Shown piece after piece: positions 35,420 to 43,025 of a stretch of DNA of 64,000 nucleotides (positions are counted from its first letter, which is position 1; every line of letters starts with the position of its first letter). The notes beneath the pieces were generated by a model that ran no database searches, was not told where the DNA came from, and worked only from the letters and a program-made list of their open reading frames with translations. The DNA is from Streptomyces sp. Y2F8-2 (GTDB lineage: Bacteria; Actinomycetota; Actinomycetes; Streptomycetales; Streptomycetaceae): NCBI RefSeq assembly GCF_014905555.1, contig NZ_BNGS01000004.1, positions 655,696 through 719,695 of the forward strand, in the 5' to 3' direction. The position numbers were made by a program, and so were the translations under genes.

Positions 35420-36664
35420 CTACGTTCCCGCTCCGTCAGGAGCCAGGGTCACAGGCAGACTCCGGTGTCCATTGGAGATGAAGGAAGGAACCGGCTTGAC
35501 GCCGGTGGGGGATGGGACGAATGCGAGGGAGGGGAAGCGTTCGAACAGTGCCGGGAGCGCAGTGGCTGCCTCCATGCGGGCGAGCGGCGCGCCCAGGCAG
35601 TAGTGAACGCCGTAGCCGAAGGCAAGATGGTCCTTGACGTCCCGGGATGCGTCGAAGACGCCTGCTGACGGGCCGTGGTACTCGGGGTCCTGGCCGGCGG
35701 CCGCGTAGGACGCCAGGATGGCGTCCCCCTTCGGAATGGTCGTGCCCGCGATGCTGATGTCCTCGACGGCGTAGCGCAGGGGCAGGTGGGCCACGGGGGC
35801 GTCGACACGCAGGCTTTCCTCGATGACATCGGTCCAGGTGACTTTGCCGTTGCGGACTAGGTCGCGCTGGTCCGGTGCGGTCAGTAGCGCGTAGACGGCG
35901 TTGTCGAGCAGGTTCACGGTTGTCTCGTGCCCGGCGGCGATGATCAGCAGGAGCGTGTCGACGACTTCTGCCCCGGTCAGTGACTCGTTGGTGTCGCCGG
36001 AGGAGATCAGGTAACTCGTCAGATCGTCCCCCGGGTGCCTCCTGCGGTAGTCGATCAGGTCGTTGAGCAGGTGGTAGGTGGTGCGGTAGTTGGCGGCAGC
36101 GTCCTCTGGACCGAGTCCCGTGTTGAAGATGTTGTCGATGCAGGCGCGGATACCGACGGCCATGGAGCCTTCCGGGACACCCATGAGCTCCGTGATCACC
36201 TGCACCGGAATCACGTATGCGAAGTGCTGCCGCAGGTCCACCACACCGTCGATCGCGGTGCCAGGCAGATCGTCCAGCACACTCGCCACTATGCGCTCGA
36301 CCCGAGGGCGCAGCTGGGCCGTTCTGCGGGCGGTGAAAGCCGGCGTCACCAGTCTGCGAAGCCTTCGGTGGTCGCTGCCGTAGGCGGTGAACATGTTGGT
36401 GACAGACACCCAGGCGTACAGCGGCCACTCGGGGGTGATCTCCCCGGCGATGAATCGGGGCCAGTGCTGACGGGGATCCTTCGATACCCGCGGATCGGTC
36501 AGGAGTTGTTCAAGGAGGGGGTGGCTGGTGACCGACCACGCCGGGACGTCACCGGGAAGGGTCACTTTCGTGACGGGGCCACGGGCGCGGAGCTGGGCGC
36601 CTTCGGCGCGTATGTCGTGACCTGCCGGGTCGAGAACGTACGGGTGGTGATCGTCGGTTGACAA
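35420..36664 (-). CDS. cytochrome P450
   Basis: A 414-residue actinomycete P450. It has the I-helix LIIAAGHETTVNLLDNAVYA, the ExxR in EESLRVDAPVAHLPLRYAVE and the heme loop FGYGVHYCLG with proximal Cys356. It is typical of CYP105/107-like enzymes (YGSDHRRLRRLVTPAF with the C-helix). The start is TTG at 36664 because GAGAGG lies 7 nt upstream and P450 similarity begins directly after (STDDHHPYVLDPAGHDI). The frame extends to 37039, but that part is an unrelated transporter fragment. No ferredoxin is adjacent. Substrate unknown. Confidence 0.9.
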   Translation of the reverse strand: MSTDDHHPYVLDPAGHDIRAEGAQLRARGPVTKVTLPGDVPAWSVTSHPLLEQLLTDPRVSKDPRQHWPRFIAGEITPEWPLYAWVSVTNMFTAYGSDHRRLRRLVTPAFTARRTAQLRPRVERIVASVLDDLPGTAIDGVVDLRQHFAYVIPVQVITELMGVPEGSMAVGIRACIDNIFNTGLGPEDAAANYRTTYHLLNDLIDYRRRHPGDDLTSYLISSGDTNESLTGAEVVDTLLLIIAAGHETTVNLLDNAVYALLTAPDQRDLVRNGKVTWTDVIEESLRVDAPVAHLPLRYAVEDISIAGTTIPKGDAILASYAAAGQDPEYHGPSAGVFDASRDVKDHLAFGYGVHYCLGAPLARMEAATALPALFERFPSLAFVPSPTGVKPVPSFISNGHRSLPVTLAPDGAGT

Positions 36665-36869
36665 CTGCCCGCCTCTCGTCGGTGTGCAGTGGTTTTGCCG
36701 ATGGCTTCGGTCTGCGACCGGGCCAGCAGCAGCGGACCGGCATGGACAGGCGGGTCCGCCGGCAGGCGCTGGATGCTGCAGTGCGATTGTGCTGTGTGGT
36801 CGACGCGTTGGCGATACCGCCTGTGGCCGGTTGGCCGGGATGCGGATCGAGCTCCACGACGGTGCGTTG

Positions 36870-37070
36870 GCAGAAAGCCACTTGTGGGCGACGGTGTCAG
36901 TGTCGGCGCCCTTGGCGATCTGCGTGTCGAGTCCGCCGAGTAGCCCAGCGGTGAGCTTGGCCGAAACGACATTGCAGGCATCGGCTGTGGGATGGGGCAG
37001 GACGCCCTGCTGGAACACGTGCACGACGTTCTTGGTCATGTTGACGAAGTCCGGCTCACCGGTGTCCAGT
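36870..37070 (-). pseudogene. C-terminal fragment of an osmoprotectant (OpuAC-type) binding protein
   Basis: Reverse translation: EPDFVNMTKNVVHVFQQGVL, then VVSAKLTAGLLGGLDTQIAK and GADTDTVAHKWLSAN. VSAKLT...L..LDxQ...G.....VAxxWL is the C-terminal helix pair of glycine-betaine/osmoprotectant substrate-binding proteins. The rest of the gene is absent. It is in frame with, and directly upstream of, the P450, so its DNA became the P450 5' region. Confidence 0.5.
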
Positions 37071-37074
37071 ACGG

Positions 37075-37326
37075 CGTCCCGCCACCGTCCGCCGCGCAGC
37101 CCGGCACATCAAGCAGGCGCAAGCTCGCGGGCGATACGTACACCTCCGTGGCCGCCGTCCGCAGAGCGGATGTCCGGGTGCGGCGCCCGGGCTGCAGGGC
37201 ACGCAGCACCTCGCTGTGCGTGAGGGCGTTGGCGGCCGCCGTCCGAGCCAGGTAGGAGGCCGTGGTCTCTCCGGCGATCAGCGGCACCCGCAGCGGGACG
37301 TCCACGGAGCCGGAGTGTTCCACGCC
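37075..37326 (-). pseudogene. possible TniQ-like N-terminal fragment
   Basis: Reverse translation begins VDVPLRVPLIAGETTASYLA, then RTAAANALTHSEVLRAL and VYVSPASLRLLDVPG. The PLRV...GE..ASYL.R.AAAN.L start is like TniQ-domain proteins that recruit transposition complexes or act as HTH regulators. It ends about 85 codons in, where the transporter fragment begins. Assignment is tentative. Confidence 0.35.
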
Positions 37327-37420
37327 GCGGGCTCACGGGCTGGGCGGCACGGGAACGGTTCGCTCGGTTGGCCTCAAGCCGGCACCGTCATGCCCAGGTG
37401 GGCCTTGACTGGCCACGGTG

Positions 37421-37457
37421 TCGGGTGGCCCGGGGCATATTGCCCCGGGCCACCCGA
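37421..37457. terminator. strong hairpin terminator
   Basis: A perfect 17-bp inverted repeat (37421-37437 with 37441-37457; core GGTGGCCCGGGGCA) with a 3-nt TAT loop. It lies about 75 bp past the stop of the leftward small secreted protein gene and fits as its factor-independent terminator. Confidence 0.8.
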
Positions 37458-37530
37458 CCCTGCTGCGACATGAGGCGTCGGTGAGCTCTTGTTCGTCGGG
37501 GCCCAGGACTCGACCGCGGGCAGGGCGCGA

Positions 37531-37962
37531 TCAGTTGTAGTAGAGCCACACGTCGGCGTAGACGCTCGCCCCTCCGTTCGGACGGGCGAGCACCATCCCG
37601 GTGAAATTGCCTCGGAAATATTTCCAGGGGCTGCACGTCTTGTGCTTCGGCCCGTAGTAGTTCGGGCTTTTCCACTTGATCCCCGAACTGGCGTGCAGGT
37701 ACAGGTTGTAGCCGTCCTTGAGGTGTGATCCCCAAGCGTTGTAGCAGATCTGAGCCGAGTGGTTCGCCCACATGATCGGCGTCTGCTTGTTGCCGCCTCC
37801 GGCGTAGGAGTGGATCCGAAACGGACCGGAGGCCGAACCCGATACGGTCGGCTGCGCGGTCTGCGCTTGGGCGAGCGGCGAGACACCCGTGCCTGTGATG
37901 CTGGCTGCGAGTGCCAGTGCCGCTCCTGCGGCTGCGATGGTGGCCCGTTTACGTGCGTTCAC
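37531..37962 (-). CDS. small secreted hypothetical protein
   Basis: A 143-residue protein with a Sec signal (residues 1-33: KRATIAAAGAALALAASITG ... LAQAQ) and a mature part of about 105 residues (FRIHSYAGGGNKQTPIMWAN, then YNLYLHASSGIKWKSPNYYG and VLARPNGGASVYADVWLYYN). Tyr/Trp/Asn-rich, predicted beta, with two Cys that could pair. The GTG at 37962 is chosen because AAAGGA lies 7 nt upstream. No known family. It is next to a second secreted protein with similar architecture. Confidence 0.78.
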   Translation of the reverse strand: MNARKRATIAAAGAALALAASITGTGVSPLAQAQTAQPTVSGSASGPFRIHSYAGGGNKQTPIMWANHSAQICYNAWGSHLKDGYNLYLHASSGIKWKSPNYYGPKHKTCSPWKYFRGNFTGMVLARPNGGASVYADVWLYYN

Positions 37963-38021
37963 AGTTTGTCCTTTCTGCCACATGGGCTACGTGTTTCTTC
38001 TTGCGCGTACGGCACGGAAGG

Positions 38022-38492
38022 TCAGGGGGCGCCGAACGCTCCGACTTCGGTGGTGTGCGCCTTGCCGACCGACGTGAGGACGAACCGCAGCGGCTGGCCG
38101 TCCCGGTAGCCGCCCACGTTCTGGACGTAGTTCATCGTCCAGTCGCAGGGCTGAGCACCGCTGTCTCCGATCCACTTGTGTGTCTCGACGTTGTAGATCC
38201 GCAGCCGTGCCTTGCTGTGGTCGCCTCCGTTCCAGCAGCGGAAGGCGCCGATGACCCGTGCCGAGTGGGCGTCGAACGACCTTGACACCCACTTCTTGCC
38301 GTGCTGGTTGAGGTAGGAAGCGGTGATCTTCGTGGGGCCCCAGAGACGGTGCCAGCCGGCCGCCTGACTGCTGTGATTCGCGCCTTGCGCTGGCGTCACC
38401 GGGACGGAGGCGGCCTCGGCCGCTGCGGTGGTTCCTGCGCCGATCGTCAGCGCGACGGCGGCTGCAGCAATGACCTTGCGCGCACTTGTCAT
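38022..38492 (-). CDS. small secreted hypothetical protein
   Basis: A 156-residue protein with a Sec signal (SARKVIAAAAVALTIGAGTT ... AEAA, cleavage near residue 28). The mature part of about 125 residues (WHRLWGPTKITASYLNQHGK, then FRCWNGGDHSKARLRIYNVE and PCDWTMNYVQNVGGYRDGQP) has two Cys. ATG at 38492 after GGGAGG. Fold and role unknown; its beta-rich profile resembles small extracellular binding proteins. The downstream gene starts about 60 bp after its stop, so both may share a transcript. Confidence 0.78.
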   Translation of the reverse strand: MTSARKVIAAAAVALTIGAGTTAAAEAASVPVTPAQGANHSSQAAGWHRLWGPTKITASYLNQHGKKWVSRSFDAHSARVIGAFRCWNGGDHSKARLRIYNVETHKWIGDSGAQPCDWTMNYVQNVGGYRDGQPLRFVLTSVGKAHTTEVGAFGAP

Positions 38493-39577
38493 GGGGATGC
38501 CTCCCGTTCTTCGGCCATGGAGCGTTGAGAGCGGCATCGGATGGACCAAGCCGCTCTGTGCGTGCAACCGAGGCTGCGGCCGGAGCACTCTCCGGATCCA
38601 GCGTCCGGAGCCCAGTGGAGGAATCCTGGGACGTCTCGCGCTCTGACCTGCGAAGAGGGAGCGTTCGATGACGGTGTTGCGGGACACCACCAGACCGGGA
38701 TGTGTCGGCCGGCGCGACCTCCCGAGCCGCCGGCTACCGGCCTGGCAGCGGCGAGAAGGCCGGCGTCGTACTGTGCAGTGCCACAACCGAGCCCACCGGC
38801 CTGGTTCAAACCGCCCGCCCCGGCACCCGGAACCGGAGACGACGACTTTTGCCTTCCTCCCCGCAGGCCAACGGCCCATCCCGTCCCTCGCGGACCGCTG
38901 CACTTGCGGGCGCCGGCATCAGCAGCGTCGGCAGCCTTGCCGCATCCCTCGCCGGCGCACCCGGGGGCGTCGTACTCGCCGTCGCGGTCACCGGCCTGGT
39001 CACCGTGCTCGTGCAGTCCCTCATCCAGGGCGCCATACTCCGCTGACCGCCTCGCCTGGTGGCAGACCTACTGGACCCACCGACACCAGTCCGACCGCCC
39101 GAACACCCCACCCGAACAGCACCCGCCGGCTTGAGGAGCACGGCCGTCCCGGAGGACCGGGATCGCGGCGGTCGGCGGGCGCACGGGTCGGCTTGCTCCG
39201 GCAAGCAACAGCCGTGGCACAGCGACGAGTGGTACCCGCGCCGACCGATGCGGCACCGAGGCAGCCATCCTGCATCGACCTGCTGCGCGTTTGGATGTCA
39301 TGAGCCATGGGCTCTCTGCACTCACGGCCGGCCTGGCTGCACGCACTGGCGCAAGCGCTGCGGAAAAGGATGGCCACGCTCAGTGGCGTCCTCTCATCCT
39401 GCCGTCTCCGCGCCGGAACGCCCTCTCTGGCGAGGACTTCCTCAACTGCGCTTCTCACCGCCGGACGGCTCGGGTGCTACAGGGGTGCTGCTTGTCCGCG
39501 TCCGCAAGCAGCGTCACACGGGCCCACCTGCGCATCCCTTGATCCATCTATCTCGAGGCCCAGCCTGCCCGGATGCG
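38493..39577. other. 1.1 kb with at most one doubtful small gene
   Basis: A forward frame at 38702-39046 ends in a clear hydrophobic segment (AGISSVGSLAASLAGAPGG, then VVLAVAVTGLVTVLVQSLIQ), but its first 60 codons are low-complexity and no ribosome-binding site is visible. It may be a membrane mini-protein or a fragment. The rest shows no supported gene. Confidence 0.35.
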
Positions 39578-39874
39578 TCATGCTGTGTCGAAGTCTGACC
39601 GGGGCCGTACCTCCACGATGAAGTCCGGGTCCTCGGTGCCGTCCTTTTCGTCGTGCCAGAGGAAGACCCGCACGTGCATCGCGTGGTGGAGGCCGATCCT
39701 TTCCCACTCGGTCATCAGCTCGCCGACGATCCGGCCGATGGCCAGCTTGGCGCCTTCGGCCGAGTCGGGGGCGGTGATCGCACCGTGCCATTGCTCGGGG
39801 TCGCCATAGGGGCGCCAGCCCTCGGAGCCGTGCGGCTCGAACACCCGGTACGCCCAGTCCGTCTCGGTGTCCAT
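39578..39874 (-). CDS. small hypothetical protein
   Basis: A 98-residue soluble acidic protein (WAYRVFEPHGSEGWRPYGDP, then MTEWERIGLHHAMHVRVFLW and GTEDPDFIVEVRPR). The composition is natural, with alternating strands and a helix; no family recognised. ATG at 39874 with AGGA upstream. It has no partner gene on the same strand. Confidence 0.6.
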   Translation of the reverse strand: MDTETDWAYRVFEPHGSEGWRPYGDPEQWHGAITAPDSAEGAKLAIGRIVGELMTEWERIGLHHAMHVRVFLWHDEKDGTEDPDFIVEVRPRSDFDTA

Positions 39875-40467
39875 AGCACCGATCCTGTCACTGCAAGGAG
39901 TCTCATGCGCCGTATCGGCTCCCCCCGATCAGCGCGGTGCGGAGCGAACAACAGCTGTCCGACGTGATCGAGCTGGGCGACGGGTCCTATTCGTCATCGG
40001 GAGGGGACCGCTCGCCGACGGCTCGTACAACCGCGAGGCGCTGCGCCGGCTCGGTGCGTCGATCGATGCCGACGAGACCGCGATGATCGTGCCGCGCGAG
40101 GTCGTGCTGCACGCCGCGAAGCAGCTGGTGGCCGAGGGGTCGTCGGGTAGGTGGGCGGCTAGCGGCAGGCGTCGATGTGCTCGCCGGGCGGCTGAGTCGA
40201 GGATGCGCAGCCGGGAGTCGGACTGACCGTGGCTGCACGCCTGCAGCCCTGTGGCGAGCAGGTGGCGTGCTTCGTCATGGTTGACGGTACGGCGTCGCTT
40301 GGCCGCCCGGTGGCAGTTGCCGGCCTGAGCCTGGACGGGTGGCCGGCCCGCACCGATGCCGAGTTCCACGATCTACTCCGGAGGCCGCGGACGGCTTCGC
40401 CGGCCGCGTTCCTGTTCGGCCTGCCGTCGCTCCAGAGCTGCGATCTTACGGTCGAAGCGCTCCGGTA
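39875..40467 (+). other. degraded stretch upstream of the aldo/keto reductase locus
   Basis: A protein-like forward segment at about 39985-40140 (VLFVIGRGPLADGSYNREAL, then RRLGASIDADETAMIVPREV and VLHAAKQLVAEG) has no start codon or family. The rest shows nothing. Confidence 0.35.
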
Positions 40468-40525
40468 TTGACATGCGGTGCGAAACGCCCGTAACTTCCT
40501 CGGAACCTAGAACTAACGCGCGTTA
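40468..40525 (+). promoter_or_regulatory. promoter and LacI-type operator of the aldo/keto reductase gene
   Basis: TTGACA at 40468-40473, an 18-nt spacer and TAACTT at 40492-40497 form a promoter. A perfect 12-bp palindrome TAACGCGCGTTA (40514-40525) with the central CG of LacI-family operators lies just past the expected transcription start. The same three elements with the same spacer occur upstream of the lacI-type gene at 41816-41873, which strongly supports shared control. Confidence 0.8.
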
Positions 40526-40660
40526 TTAAAGCGCGAAACTGGAAGCCGTGTCGCGCCTCCGCCGGTCGAAGGGGGCGGGAACTGGCCACGGAAGGGACAA
40601 GCCGTGGTGCCAGAGCGAGGTGCGGGTGCCTTGCTGGCCACGGTCTCCTTCGTCCTCGGA
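40526..40660 (+). pseudogene. remnant of a second lacI 5' end
   Basis: After the operator, the DNA continues to match the start of the lacI-type gene at 41931. Shared stretches are TTAAAGCGCGAAACT (one base different), CCTCCGCCGGTCGAAGGGG against CCTCCACCGACCGAAGGGG, and the 20-mer CCACGGTCTCCTTCGTCCTC that encodes TVSFVL of the HTH. The intervening part is shortened and the frame is lost. It now forms the leader of the aldo/keto reductase mRNA. Confidence 0.75.
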
Positions 40661-40674
40661 AAGGGACACAGAAC

Positions 40675-41673
40675 ATGGACTATCGCCATCTGGGCGGCAG
40701 CGGCATGCTGGTCAGCGCCATCGCCTACGGGAACTGGGTCACCCACGGGTCACAGGTGGACCAGGACGCGGCCACGGCCTGTGTACGCGCCGCACTCGAC
40801 GCCGGCATCACCACCTTCGACACCGCCGACGCGTACGCGGAGACCCGGGCGGAGGAGGCACTGGGCGACGCACTCAAGGGCGTGCGCCGCGAGGGCGTCG
40901 AGATCTGCACCAAGGTCTACTTCCCGACCGGGCCGGGGAAGAACGACCGCGGCCTGTCACGCAAGCACATCATGGAGTCGGTCAACGGCTCGCTGCGCCG
41001 CCTGGGCACGGACTACGTGGACCTGTACCAGGCGCACCGCTACGACTACGCCACTCCGCTGGAAGAGACGATGGAGGCCCTCGCCGATGTCGTCCACGCG
41101 GGCAAGGCGCACTACATAGGCGTCTCGGAGTGGAAGCCGCAGGAGATCAGGGCCGCGGCGCAGCTGGCGCGGGAGCTGAAGATCCGCCTGGTGTCCAACC
41201 AGCCGCAGTACTCCTTGCTGTGGCGCGTGATCGAGCCGGAGATCGTCCCGGTCTGCCAGGAGCTGGGCATCGGACAGATCGTGTGGTCCCCGCTCGCTCA
41301 GGGTGTACTGACGGGCAAGTACAAGCCGGGGCGGCAACCGCCGTCCGGTTCCCGCGCCACCGACACCAACGGTGGCCGTGACGCGGTGGCCGGATGGATG
41401 CGCGACGAGGTTCTGACCCGGGTCCAGGAGCTGGTTCCTCTTGCTGCCGAAGCAGGCATGTCGCTTGCGACGCTGAGCCTGGCGTGGGTGCTGCGCAACA
41501 CGAATGTCTCCGCGGCCATCGTCGGAGCGCCCCGGCCGGAGCAGATCGTCGAGAACGCCAAGGCGGCGGACGTCACGCTGGACGACGAGTTGGTCAGGCG
41601 CGTGGACGAGATCCTCGATCCGGTCGTCGAGCGGAACCCCGAGCGCATCGACGTGTTCGCCGAGCGGCCGTGA
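40675..41673 (+). CDS. aldo/keto reductase
   Basis: A 332-residue TIM-barrel AKR of the Kv-beta-like type. The catalytic tetrad is visible in FDTADAYAETRAEEALG (Asp and Tyr), ICTKVYF (Lys) and YQAHRYD (His). NADPH-binding segments are SNQPQYSLLWR, SPLAQGVLTGKYKPG and a C-terminal VGAPRPEQIVENAKA. These enzymes reduce aldehydes or sugars. ATG at 40675 after AAAGGGA. It shares its promoter-operator with the neighbouring lacI-type gene, so it is likely co-induced with the fructan locus, perhaps handling a sugar aldehyde or ketose; the substrate is inference. Confidence 0.92.
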   Translation: MDYRHLGGSGMLVSAIAYGNWVTHGSQVDQDAATACVRAALDAGITTFDTADAYAETRAEEALGDALKGVRREGVEICTKVYFPTGPGKNDRGLSRKHIMESVNGSLRRLGTDYVDLYQAHRYDYATPLEETMEALADVVHAGKAHYIGVSEWKPQEIRAAAQLARELKIRLVSNQPQYSLLWRVIEPEIVPVCQELGIGQIVWSPLAQGVLTGKYKPGRQPPSGSRATDTNGGRDAVAGWMRDEVLTRVQELVPLAAEAGMSLATLSLAWVLRNTNVSAAIVGAPRPEQIVENAKAADVTLDDELVRRVDEILDPVVERNPERIDVFAERP

Positions 41674-41815
41674 GCCGCAGCCACCGCGGGCTCGGCGGTG
41701 AGTCCACAGCCATGTCGTTGCCCTGCGGGCCGACCTCGCGAGGCGTCGCCCGGCCTCCAGAGGCGGCACCGAGGAGGCGTCTCGTTTCCATCCCTCTTCG
41801 TTACCTCGCGAGGTA

Positions 41816-41873
41816 TTGACATGCCGCATAAGGCGGCCGTAACTTCCCTGCAATGCAGAAGTAACGCGCGTTA
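41816..41873 (+). promoter_or_regulatory. promoter and operator of the lacI-type gene
   Basis: TTGACA (41816-41821), an 18-nt spacer and TAACTT (41840-41845), then the palindrome TAACGCGCGTTA at 41862-41873. Position just downstream of the presumed start site fits autorepression. Identical boxes precede the aldo/keto reductase gene. Confidence 0.8.
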
Positions 41874-41930
41874 CTAAAGCGCGAAACTCGAGGGGCGCAG
41901 CGCACCTCCACCGACCGAAGGGGACCGAAA

Positions 41931-42953
41931 GTGGCCACCAACAAGACGCAGCGCGTGACCATGAGCGATGTGGCTCGCCGCGCGGGTGTCTCGCGGACCA
42001 CGGTCTCCTTCGTCCTCAACGACAAGCCCGGCGCAACCATCCCCGACGAGACCCGTCGGCGAATCCTGCAGGCGATCGACGAGCTGGGCTACCGGCCCAA
42101 CGCCGGGGCGCGGGCACTGGCCGCCAACCGCAGCGGGTGGTTCGGTCTGATCACCGAGATCGTGACCGGCCCCTTCGCCGCGGAGGTGATCACGGGAGCG
42201 CAGAGCCGCGCCTGGAGCGACCGGAGGTTCCTGCTGATCGCCGCGAGCGAGGGCGATCCCGCCCAGGAGGCCGCCGCGCTCGACCAGATGCTGGAGCACC
42301 GCGTGGAAGGGCTGCTGTACGCCACGACCTGGCACCGGCCCGTCACCCTGCCGAAGGCCGCCCGCGAGGTGCCGACGGTGCTCGTCAACTGCTACGACGC
42401 GCAAGGGGAGCTTCCGTGCATCCTGCCCGACGAGGTGTCGGGCGGATACAAGGCGACCCGCCGGCTGCTGGACGCCGGGCACACCCGCATCGGGTTCATC
42501 AACCTCGACCCGGCGATCCCGGCCGCGATCGGCAGGCGCGAGGGGTACGAGCGTGCCCTGCACGAGGCCGGGATCACCCCCGACCCGTCCCTGGTCATCC
42601 CCGGCTGGGCCACCGCCGACGGCGCCTACACCGCCGCCTGCGAGTTGCTGGACCGCCCGGCCGCCGACCGGCCGACCGCGCTGTTCTGCGGCAACGACCG
42701 GATGGCGATGGGCGCGTACGACGCGATCAAGGAACGTGGGCTGCGCATCCCGCACGACGTGGCCGTGGTGGGGTTCGACAACCAGGAACTCATCGCCGCC
42801 TATCTGCGGCCGAAGCTGACGACGCTCGCCCTGCCCTTCGAAGCCATGGGCACCAAAGGCGTCGACATGCTCGCCGCTCTCGCAGCGGGGCAGCCGCTCG
42901 ACACCCACCGGGTGACGATCGACTGCCCGCTGCTCGAACGCTCGTCGGTCTGA
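41931..42953 (+). CDS. LacI-family transcriptional repressor
   Basis: A 340-residue regulator. The N-terminal HTH (residues 8-30: VTMSDVARRAGVSRTTVSFV) is followed by the hinge helix with GARALAANRSG. The periplasmic-binding-like sensor (60-335) has LLIAASEGDPAQEAAALDQM, the signature IGFINLDP and the C-terminal VAVVGFDNQELIAAYLRPKL. GTG start at 41931 after AAGGGGACC. It probably binds TAACGCGCGTTA in front of itself and the aldo/keto reductase, and releases it on binding a sugar, most likely a fructose-containing one given the downstream genes. The binding-protein gene starts 72 bp after its stop. Confidence 0.93.
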   Translation: MATNKTQRVTMSDVARRAGVSRTTVSFVLNDKPGATIPDETRRRILQAIDELGYRPNAGARALAANRSGWFGLITEIVTGPFAAEVITGAQSRAWSDRRFLLIAASEGDPAQEAAALDQMLEHRVEGLLYATTWHRPVTLPKAAREVPTVLVNCYDAQGELPCILPDEVSGGYKATRRLLDAGHTRIGFINLDPAIPAAIGRREGYERALHEAGITPDPSLVIPGWATADGAYTAACELLDRPAADRPTALFCGNDRMAMGAYDAIKERGLRIPHDVAVVGFDNQELIAAYLRPKLTTLALPFEAMGTKGVDMLAALAAGQPLDTHRVTIDCPLLERSSV

Positions 42954-43025
42954 CCGCGAATCAGTCCGCCGAGTAATCCCATCCCGTCTTCGTCCTGTGT
43001 GTTGAAGAGAGGAAGAGTCTTCATT

